From: Bacillus wiedmannii
GTDB taxonomy: Bacteria > Bacillota > Bacilli > Bacillales > Bacillaceae_G
DNA length: 64,000 nt
Reading direction: 5' to 3'
NCBI RefSeq assembly: GCF_001583695.1
Contig: NZ_LOBC01000020.1
Span: forward strand, 24,190-88,189
A program made the position numbers and the translations under genes. Positions 36,501 to 48,500 of the stretch are shown one piece after another. Numbering within the stretch: position 1 is the stretch's first letter; every line of letters begins with the position of its first letter. The notes beneath the pieces were generated by a model that did no database searches, had not been told where the DNA came from, and saw only the letters and a program-made list of their open reading frames with translations.

Positions 36501-39500
36501 GAGAAGGTATAGAGACTACATTTACTTGGAATGTAACGATAATTGTATTGTTTGGAAGGATAATATCAAGGGTGATTCCGGTAATTGGATTTTCGTTAGG
36601 TCTCGGTATGCCATCTACAAGAATGCTATTTGGAACGAATGTGGTGCCAGCAGCAATTGCGTCAATTAGGAGAGTATTTGTAATAGGTACTGTACCAGCG
36701 TTTGTAACTGCGACTGTATATGTGATAATTTGACCGATTCGTGTAATAGATCTGTTAGCGGATTTAATTGCACTAACATTTGCCGTCCGCACTTCAGTAT
36801 TTACTGCATTTGATAACGATCTACGCTGAATAATAGGGGAACTAGGGTCAATTTGGTATTCATACGAAGTGTCTGAAATGTTAGTGACTGTGTTGCCCTC
36901 TGGTATACTTGTAAGTTGTACTTGGAATGAAATAGGGACTGTTTCATCTGGTTGTATCGTGCCGAGAGTTACTCCATTTTCAGGGTTCGCACCAGGCTGA
37001 ATCACATTATTTATTGATAAGCTATCTTCAATGAATATAGTACCTTCTGGAATGTTGTCAATGAACAACGTATTGTTAGCTGGAACAGTTCCTATATTTT
37101 GTAGTGTATTTGTGTAGGTGATAGTTTGCCCGATGGATACGAAAGTAACATCCGCCTGTTTAACAGAAATAATATTTGCATTTTGAAGTGATGTTGTAAC
37201 AATATTAGAATTTGCAGAGCGATTCACTGGTGGAGCTGTAGGAATACTTACATATTGGTAATTTACAGATGATTGATTTACAATTTCGGTTTCAGTTGGT
37301 GGATTATTTGTTTGTACTTGAAATAGTATCGTTTTGGAACTATTTGGTGGAATCGTTCCAATTGGTATTCCGTTTTCAGGATTTGCATCAGGCTGAAGTA
37401 CACCGTTAATTGTGACACTGTCTGGAACGAATGTAGTCCCAGCTGGAATAGAATCTGTAAAAGTAATATTTATTGCGTCAACATTTCCGGTATTTTTCAC
37501 TTCAGAAATATAAAGTATAGTTCCGCCAATATCTACAGTTATTGGATTGGACGTTTTTGTAACTGTCAATTGTGCTTGCACGAAATTTGTAATGACAATA
37601 TTACTTGTAGATGTTTCAGTAATAGGCGGTTGTCCTGGGTCTGGTTGAATTGTATATGTTGTATTAGATTGATTTGTAATCGATTGTTGCGGGAATGAAT
37701 CGTTAATAAGAATTTGAAATGAAATAAGGTGAGTAGCGTTTGCTACTAGGTTAGGCAAAGTAACACCTGCATTTGGATTTGCACCAAGTATAGCTGTTCC
37801 GTTAAGTGTAAAACTATTTTCTACGAATGTAGTTCCTTCTGGAAGCGTATCTGAAAATATGAGATTAGTAGCTGGAATATTTCCGATATTCTCTAGCGTT
37901 ATCGTATAGGTCAAAATGTCACCGGTTGTTGCTTGTTGTGCATTGACAGCTTTTAAAGAAAGAACATTCGCATCCGAAATTTGTGTGAAAGCTGGATTAG
38001 ACGTAATTGTTCGAGAGATGATAGGAGCAGTTGGATCGGCGATAAAAGTATAGTCAATACGGGCTATATTAGAAATTGGATTCACGCTTGGAATGGATTG
38101 AACGATAACTTGGAATGTGACGGTGACAATTTCTAACGGTGCGATAGAGTTTAATGGTATCCCTACGTTTGGATCAGCACCTGGAACTGAAATAGTATTA
38201 ATGGTCACACTATTCGGAATGAATGCCGTTCCTTCTGGGACTAAATCTGTTAAAGTAACTGTATTTGCCGTAGTATTCCCGTTATTTTGAACGACTACAG
38301 TGTAAGTGATTGTACCGTCAGTAGATTGTACGAGAGAATCTGTATTTTTAATTACAGATAATGATGCATCAACGACAGCTGTAGTAACCGTATTAGATGA
38401 AGATGTTGCTGTAACTGGAGGTTGACTCGGATCGACAATATACGTGTAACTTGTAAGTGCTTGATTTATAATTGCTCCTTGCGGTGGAATAGAGTTTGCA
38501 AGAAATTGGAACGTTATAGTAGCAGAATCACCTGGTGCGATAATACCAACTGGAATACCGAGAGTTGGACTTGCATCTGGAAGTGAGATCCCGTTAAGCG
38601 TGACGCTATTTGGAACAAATAATGCCCCTTCAGGAACGCCGTTAATGAGTAATACAGAATTTGCAGGGAAGTTTCCAGTGTTTGTTAATGTTGCTGTATA
38701 CGTAATGATATCTCCGATAGATACGATTGATCGATTTGCTTCTAAAACCGTTGTAACAGTAGCGTTATTAATTTGTGTAGAAGCACTATTAGAAGTTACT
38801 GTGCCTGTAACAGGAGGAGCTGCTGGATCAACGATGAATGCGAATTGAATAGATGCAACGTTTGTAATTGGATTTGAAGGTGGAGTAGATGTAACTATGA
38901 CTTGGAAAGTAACAGTTAAGGAACTACCCGCGCTAACGGTTCCGATATTAACTCCGTTATTTGGATTTGCACCTGGAATAGTACTTCCATTTACAGCAAA
39001 ACTATTTTCAACAAAGGTCGTTCCCGCTGGAATGAGGTCTGAGAAATTTACATTCGTAGCGTTTGTATTGCCGCTATTTTGAATTAAAGCTGTATAAGTG
39101 ATCGTGTCTCCAATATTCGCAAAGGCTGTACTAGCAGTTTTTACAGCTGAAAGTATTGCTGAATTAATAGAAGTAACGAAGACGTTCGTTTCCACATTGC
39201 CAGGCTGAGCCTGTAATGCATTTCCTACGTTATATTGGAAGTTCACAAATCCTAAGTTTTGGAGTTCAGGTGTGAACGTTGTTGGGTTGCTTATGATTTG
39301 AACTTGGAATATGATTGTTACAGTTTGATTTGGATTGATTGTATTTATACCAACACCGTCAATAATAGAAGCGGATGATAATGAAGTGCCATCAACAACA
39401 ACTGATCCTGCAACAAATTGTGTCCATGTCGGTAAAGGGTCTGAGAAAACAACATTGTTAGCTGGAATATTTCCTGTGTTCGTAATCGTAGTTGTATACG

Positions 39501-42500
39501 TAATTGTATCACCGATCGTTGCAAAAGCTTTATCTCCGATTTTAATCGTGTTTAAAATAGCACTTTCAATTTTTGTTGTGACGTTGTTAGAAGTAATATT
39601 TTTTGAAACTGGAGGATTTGCTGGATTAACGATATGTTGGAAGCTAACGCTAGCTTGGTTGGAAATTGGATTTATAGGCGGAATTTCATTGGCATTAATA
39701 TGAAATGCTACGATGACAGATTGGTTTGGCGCGATATCACCAATTGGAACACCTGTAATTATATTTGCATTTGGGATGCTAATTCCGTTAAGTGTAAAAC
39801 TATTCGGTTCAAAGGAAGTTCCGTCTGGAATAAGGTCGGTAAAAATAACATTCGTTGCACTAACATTTCCGCTATTTGTAATTGTAACGGTGTAGATGAT
39901 ATCCTGCCCGATATCTACCGTTGATACATTTGAATTTTTTTGTGCAGTAAGGATAGCACTATTAATTTGTGTGGTCGTTGTATTAGATTGATTGGAAGTT
40001 GTAATAGGTGGCTGGCTAGGATCAACGACGTAATGATATGTGGTTGAAGTAGAATTAGATATTGGATTCAGTGTTGGAAGTGTAGTAACAGTTGCTTGGA
40101 ATGTGACGATTGCCGTAGTACCACCATTAATGGAACCTATATTTACACCAGTAGATAAATCAGCGTTTGGAATGGTTTGCCCATTAACTGTGAAACTGTT
40201 TGGAACAAAAGTTAAATTGCTATCAAGTATATCGATAACGGTAACATCAGTTGCAGCTACATTCCCGGTATTAGGAAGGTTAAGTGTAAATGTTATTGTA
40301 TTACCAATATCCGCAAAAGTAAGATTTGCTGTTTTTGTACTAATAATAGTTGCATTGTTTATTTGAAGAAGCGTCGTGTTAGAATTAGCTGTACTTGAAA
40401 CGGGAGGATTAACAGGATCAACAGTAAACTCATACGTCGTTGATGATGTATTTGGTGCAGGATTAATAGGTGGGATGCTGTTCACTGTAACTTGAAATAC
40501 GATACTATATATTTCATTCGGTGGAAGTGTTGCAAGTAATACACCGGTATTTGGATTCGCGTCAGGTTGTAAAACACCATCAACAGTTAATGTGTTAGGA
40601 ACAAATGTGAGTCCACTTGGTAATGCATCTGTAAATACAATATTAGTTGCATCCGTATTACCTATGTTCGAAATAGAAGTAGTATAAAAAGCAGTTTGCC
40701 CGATATCTGCAAAGGAGACACTTTCATTTTTCGTCATGGATAATATAGCTTCTTTAATTTGCGTTGAAACGGGATTGCTAATTGAAGTTTCTGCATCAGG
40801 CGGTGAAACTAATTGATACGATGTTGATGAAAAATTTACAATTGGGTTTTCGGTTGGTAATGACGTTACAGTAACTTGGAACGAAACTGTTACTGTAGTC
40901 CCAGCTGTTATAGTCCCAATATTTACACCGTTCGATGGGTCCGCACCGCTTTGGGGAATGCCATTAATAGAAAAAGAGTTTGTAATAAATGTAGTTCCGC
41001 TTGGCATTGTATCAGTGAATATAACATTTTGTGCGGCGGAATTTCCGTTGTTTGATAGAGTGACGGTATAGGTGAGTGTGTCTCCAATACGACTAAAGGA
41101 TTTATCGACTTGTTTTAATGAAAGAATTGTAGCTGTGTTAATTGTAGTGAACACTGTGTTTGAAGTAACATTCCTTGAAACAATAGGAGCATTAGGGTCA
41201 GCGATAAATGTGTAAGAAGCATTAGCCGAATTGGCAATAGGATTTTGAACAGGAGTAGAAGTAGCGGTAACTTGAAATGCTATTGCTATTGAGCTGTTAG
41301 GAGCAATTGCTCCAATTGTTATGCCTGTATTAGGATTAAGACCAATTTGTGTGATGCCATCTATTGTAACGCTATCAGTAATAAACGTTGTACCATCTGG
41401 TATAAGGTCAGTGAACGTAATATTAGTTGCGTTTGTATTACCACTATTCGTTAAAATTGTCGTATAGGTAATGGTATCACCTAGTGTTACAAGTGTTTGA
41501 TCGACTGATTTAATCATCGTAATCATAGCATCTAATACAGGGGTGGTAACAATATTCGTTGAAGTAGAAGTAGTAGCAGGAGTTCCGGTTGGATCAACAG
41601 TATAAGAATATAAAATCGTATCGTTACCCATAATCGAGCTTGAAGGGGGAACAGAAATAACATTTACTTGGAAAGTAACAGTTACTGTTTCACCTGGAGC
41701 GATATTTGGTATAGTTACTCCAAGTGCTGGCTGTGCACCAAGCTGTTGGATGCCATTTATTGTGACCGAATTTGGTATAAATGTAGTGTTAGCTGGAATA
41801 GTGCTTGTGAAATTAATATTCGTTGCTGCAGTATTTCCTGTATTTGTAATAGTAGTTGTATACGTAATCGTATCTCCAACAGAAATGATAGATTTATCAG
41901 CACTTTTTGTAGTAGTTAATATAGCACTATTAATAGTTGTCGAAACAGTATTAGATACATTCGTTTGTGATACGGATGGTTGGCTAGGATCGACTACATG
42001 TGCAAATTGTACAGAACTAAAATTAGAAATCGGATTTATACTTGGAATGTTTGTAACAAGTACATTAAGAGTAATAACGGCCGTTCCACTTGGGTTTATA
42101 TTTTCAATCTGAATGCCGTTAGCTGGATTTCCAATTTGCTGTGTACCAGAATCATTTGTCAAAGTTCCGGAAATAAATGTTGTTCCTTCAGGTAAAATAT
42201 CTGTGAAAATTATATTTTGTGAAGTGACATTTCCAGGGTTACTTAATGTAATTGTATAAGAAATTGTATCGCCAATCGTTGCGAAAGTTTTATCTACAGA
42301 TTTGATTGCCACAACTTCCCCAGAATTTATTTGTGTTGAAACAGAATTAGATGTCGTATTTCGTGAAACAAGTGGTAAATTAGGTCCTGTCATAAATTGA
42401 TAATCAATGGAAGCGCCGTTTACAACTGGTGAGTTTGGTCCTCCAGGTCCGATTGTAAAAATAGGATTTGGGATGCTAACTACTTGCACACGGAAGGTAA

Positions 42501-45500
42501 CGTTTATAAAATCTCCTGCAATAATATCCCCAATTGGTATCCCGTTCGCTGGATTTACTCCAGGTAATAAAACCCCACCTACTCGAACGCTATCCTCTAT
42601 AAATACTGTATTATTTGGAATCGGATCTGTAAAAATGATATTAGTAGCAGTTGTGTTCCCTATATTTTCTAATAAAACAGTATACGTTAAAAATGAATTT
42701 CCAGGTGCGATGTCAGAAAAGATACGGTCCACACTTTTCGTTGCTTGAATGATTGCTTCGTTAATTTGAACTAAAGTTGGATTACTTGTAGCTGTTTCTG
42801 TCACCGGTGGCTGCGTAGGGTCAACAATGATAGAGTATGTTGTGCTAGATTGGTTCAATGTTGGATTTGTAGCTGGTATTGAGCCAACGATAGCTTGAAA
42901 GCTAATTATTATCGTTCCTCCAACTGGAATTGAGTCTAAAGAAATCCCGCTATCTGGCCTAAAGCCAAGTTGTGGGATGGAGTTAATTTGTATACTATCA
43001 GGAACGAATGAAAGTTCAGGTGGTAATATATCGATAAAAACAGGTGTGTTTGCGGTAGTATTTCCGCTATTAGTGAGGGTAGTTGTATACGTAATTGTAT
43101 CTCCAACAGCAGCAAATGCACTGCTTGCAGTTTTTGTTGCGATAACGGAAGCAGTATTTACTTGTGTAAAAGTTTTATTGGATTGAACTGTTCGTGAAAC
43201 AGGCGGTTCATTTATATCAACAATAAAGCTATATTGAAGCGATGATTTGTTAGGAATTGGATTAGGGTTTGGAAGTGTTGCAATGTTTACTTGAAAACTG
43301 AGTGTAATCGATGCATTTGCATTCAAGTTACCAATATTGATACCATTTTGTGGATTTGCATTCGGAACGGTTACACCGTTTATTTTAAAACTATTTGGGA
43401 CAAAGGTAGTACCATTTGGAATTGTATCTGTAAATACAATGTTGTTAGCAGTAGTATTTCCTGTGTTTGTAACAACTGAGGTGAATGTAATGGTATCTCC
43501 AATTGTAGCGAAAGTTGTACTCGCATTTTTATTTAAAACTAAAGTAGCATCAATAATTGGGGTAGCAGTCGTGTTTGTTACAGTGCTTCCAACAGCAGGT
43601 GTTTGGTTTGGATTCACTGTATATTCATAATTTACAAGGGCGTTATTCGTTAAAGTACCGCTAGGAGGAATCTCAAGAATTTTTACTTGGAATGTAAGAA
43701 AAGTAGTTCCTCCAGGTGAAATATCGTCTAAACGAATACCTAATGAAGGATCTAATCCAGGTTGAGAAACGTTATTTATCGTAACGGAATTCGGTATGAA
43801 GGATGCACCTGGTCCAAGTCCGTCTGTTAAAACGGTTGCACTAGCAGGGATATTACCCGTATTTGCCATTGCAATCGTATAGGTAACAATATCACCAATT
43901 GCAGCTGTCGGTGTATTTACTGACTTTGTAGCGATAATAGTAGCGTTATTAATTTGAGTTGTTATTACGTTACTTAGCGTATTGGCGGATGCTGGAGGTA
44001 AGTTAGGATCTACGACATATTGGTACGTTGTATTGCTTTGGTTCGGTATTGGATTCGGACTAGGGATTGAATTTACGATTACTTGGAACGAGATGATTGT
44101 ATTTGCATTTGGATTTATTGGATCAATTGTTACACCAGTTGCTGGATTTACATTAGGAAGCGTAGTGCCATTTACTGTTACACTATTTGGAATAAATGAC
44201 GTTCCATTAGGAATGGCATCTGTAAATACTACATTTGATGCAAGTGTGTTCCCGCTATTCGTTAAAGTAGTCGTGTACGTAATAATATCATTTACGTTCG
44301 CAAACTGTTTATCTGCAGATTTTGCAGCGGTAATCGTTGCATTATTAATAGTTGTCTGTACAGTGTTAGAGGCCACCATCTGCATTACAACTGGTTTGGA
44401 TGGATCGTACGTGTATTGGAATGTAGTGCTCGATTGATTCGTAAGCGGATTTGGACTAGGAATAGTTGGTACAAAAACCTGGAATGCAACAGTACGTGAT
44501 GAATTTGCTCCAATTGTACCAATTAAAATGCCGTTAGCAGGATTTGCATTAGCTATAGGGACACCGTTAATCGTTACAGTATTAGGAAGGAAAATGGTAC
44601 CAGCTGGAATGATATCTGTAAACGTTACATTAGAGGCAGGGATATTACCGTTATTCGTTAAAATCGTAGCATACGTAATGACATCACCAACATCAGCAAA
44701 GTTTGTACTTGTTAGTTTCGTAGCAACAATAGTAGCAGTATTAATTTGTGTCGTTACGATATTGCTAGTAGCATTTCTAACAACAGCAGGTAAATTTGGA
44801 TCTGCGATAAAGCTATATTGAAGTGCAGCACTATTTTGAACTGGATTTGGTGAAGGTAAACTATTTGCACTAATTTGGAAAACAATTGTTGTAATTCCGC
44901 CTGCTGGAATTGTACCAACTTGAAGACCAACACTTGGATCCGCACCTAGCTGTAAAGCACCGCCTATAAAAATACTATTTGGTACAAGAGTCGTACCAGG
45001 AGGTAGTATGTCGGTAACGACTACATTATTCGCTGGAGTATTCCCAGGGTTCGCTAAGGCAATTGTATATGTGATTGGTTGCCCAACATCGGCGATAGTT
45101 AAATCTACATCCTTGAAAATAATTACATTTGCTAAGTTGATTTGTGTACTTACAGTGTTACTTAAAGATGTTTCTATAGTTGGCGGGTCGCCCGGATTTA
45201 GAATAAAGCTATACTGTGTACTAGATGAATTTATTGTTGGGTTTTGGGCTGGTAAAGAGGTGACAGTTACTTGATAAGAAACAGTAATTTCACCGTTAGC
45301 AGGAATGGAAGGTAACGGAACACCAATATTCGGATCAGCATTATTTTGTAGCACACCATTAATAAGGAAAGTGTTTGGAATAAAGATAGTGCCATCTGGA
45401 TTTGTATCTACGAAAGTTGGACTATCAGCAGTAACGCTTCCTGCATTCGTTAAAAGAATGGAATAAGTTAATACATCCCCAACAGTAGCGAACGCTCGAT

Positions 45501-48500
45501 CCACTGTTTTTGCTGAAATGACATTTGCGTCATTTACTTGAGTAAATGTAGTGGTTGAAGTAGTGTTCTTACTTACAGGTGAAGCGTTTGGATCAACGAT
45601 AAAATTATAGGAAATGGAGGCATTATTCGAAATAGGATTTGGGTTTGGAATACTAGTTATTAATACTTGGAATGAAGCTGTAATTGTAGTACCAGCATTG
45701 ATACTACCGATATTGATGCTAGCTGGTGTAACGCCTGGTTGAGTAACATTGTTAATGGTAACACTGTCTGGCACAAAGGCAGTACCATTCGCAATTGAAT
45801 CGGATAGTAATACATTGTTCGCCGCAACATTTCCATCGTTTGTAAGAGCAAAGGTATAAGTTAATACATCTCCAACTTCCGCAAATGTTTTATCTACAGA
45901 CTTAGTAGCTTGAAGGTTTGCTAGTCTAATTGTTGATGTAACAGAATTAGAATTTGCTGTTTTTGAAGTTGGTGGTAGACTCGGATTTACAGTATATAGA
46001 TAAGACGCGAAAGCATTATTAATGATAGGATTTTGGGCGGTAATATTGATGACTGTTACTTGGAAAGAAAGGGTAAAAGTAGCTCCGCCAGGAATTGTGC
46101 CGATAGGTAAGGCAATGAGAGAATCTACATTTTGCAAAACTCCATTTAATGTTACAGTACCAGGAGTTAATATCGCTCCATTTGGAAGTGGATCTGTTAG
46201 TTGCACGTTAGTTGCAGCTGTATTTCCGCTGTTTGTAATAAGGATTGTATAACTTATCGTTTCGCCAATTGTGGCAAATTGTTTGTTTGTTGATTTTGTT
46301 AATGTTACATTCGCATTGTTAATTTGAGTGGAAACGAGATTAGAAGAAATGTTTTTTGTAACGGGTGATTGGCTTGGATTGACAGTGTATTGATAAGAAG
46401 CGCTTGATCCATTAGATACGACATTTAGCGCGGGTATTGTGTTTACTACTACTTGAAACGAAACATTTTTTGTTGAGCCAGTTGTGATCGATCCAATGTT
46501 CACGCCGTTAGTGGGATTTGCGCCCACTTGTGTCGTGCCATCTATTGTTAAACTGTTAAGGACAAAAGTTGTTCCGGTAGGAATGATATCTGTAAAAATA
46601 ACGTTGTTCGCATTCGTATTACCTGTACCTGTAAAGGAAACGGTGTACGTTAGTGTATCACCAATATCTGCAAAATTTTTATCTACTGCTTTCGTCATTG
46701 TTACAGTAGCATTGTTCACTTGAGTGGAGACAATATTCGTCGTATCAGTCCCGCTTACTGCCGGTTGATTTGGCACAGGAATGTATTGATATGTTGTTGA
46801 GCCACTATTTAATATTGGATTTGTTTGGGGGATAGAAGGAACGAATACTTGAAATGAAACAGTAGTCGTAGAATTAGCAGCAATAGTTCCAATGGATATA
46901 CCATTAGCGGGATTCGCTCCAGCTTGAGTAACTCCGTTAACAGTTACACTTCCCGGAATGAAAGTAGTCCCGCTAGGAATCGGATCCGTATATATAACGT
47001 TCGTTGCAGCGATATTTCCTACATTAGCTAAGGCAATGCTGTAAGTTAACGTTTCGCCAATATCGGTAAATATTTTGTTAACTGATTTTGTGCCATTAAT
47101 ATCTGCGAGGTTAATTTGTGTTCCTGCAGAGTTGCTTGTGGCAAGACCATTAAAAGTTGTTCCTCCGGCGATCGGTGTATATTGAAATGTAATATTAGCA
47201 GTGTTAGAGATAGGGTTTTGGCTTGGAAGAGAAACGACAGTAGCTTGAAAAGTTACTGTACGAGAAGCGTTATTATTAATGGTTCCAAGAGATATACCAG
47301 CAGCCGGATTTGCGTTTGTTTGCGGGACATTATCTATCGTTACAGTGCCAGGTATAAAAGAAGTACCGTTAGGGAGAATATCTGTAAAAATAACGTTATT
47401 GGCAGGAAGAAGTCCAGTGTTAGGGATAGTAACTGTATAAGTGAGAACGTCTCCAATTGCAGCGACGCTTTTATTCACGCTTTTCGTTGCTTGTATATTA
47501 GGAGAATTTATGTTGATTTGTAAACCGACTGTATTCAACATATACGCGTCTCCGTTAGTTGTTAAACGGATTGCGGCGGACACTTGAGAATTTGTTAAAT
47601 AAGGAGAAATATCAATAGAAGTAATGTCCCAGCCCTGTCTCCCAGCAGAGATGTTTGTGCTTGTAGAAGCACTTTGATTTCGTGTTCCAAATGTCCCAGT
47701 TGTATCTAAATTTCCGGCAGCATTATTCACTTGAGAACCGAAGAAATTATTTACAGCATTATTTGGCCCAGATAATGCATTTAATGAACTGAAATTTGGT
47801 CCGAATAATGCTTGATCCCCAGTTAAATCAGCATCCCCTTCCGTAGAACTTATAAATAATCTCCCGCTTACAGGTCCTCCGGCAGGTGTTAAAAACCCTG
47901 AGACAGATACATCTGCACTACCAGTTTCTACAGAAACACGGTTACCAGCTACGTAAATTGTTAAATTTCTTGCGGGTAAGGAACCGTTTTGATAAGCGAC
48001 AATGAGCGTCCATCCAGAAGAATTGATAGCTCCGTTAGAAGCATCCAAAGGATCAACAAGTCCAGGGACAGAGCCGGTTGTATAAGAGCCAGATCCTCCA
48101 GCTTGAACGAGGGATGTTACATCTGCGGAACGTGTATAGAATCCAAATGTGACAGATCCAGAAACGAATGTTTGATTAGAAGCTGTAACGGTTGAAGGGG
48201 TAATTGAGTATGTTGACACAGGTGTTGTAAAAGAAACGGGGTTTCCTAATACACTCGTAATGTTTTGATCACGAGATAAATAGTTTCCTCCCCAAACAAG
48301 TTCTGCGTAAAGAATCGTACTACCAGCAGGGATATTTAAAATAGCGGTAGAACTATTTTGTGTATAGTTTAATGTTGTACCAGCAGGAAAAGTCGTTACT
48401 TGTAAAGCAGTATTCGTAGTTACGAATGCACCAATTGCCCCGATTGTACCAGCACGGTTTTGATTACTAATTTTACTTAAGCCTAAAGTGTTTCCTGTAA

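Noticed and set aside
33722-48195. Many plus-strand ORFs of 60-150 codons opposite the giant gene
   Set aside because: All are shadows of the repetitive coding strand; none has a convincing RBS and the same pattern recurs in each repeat.
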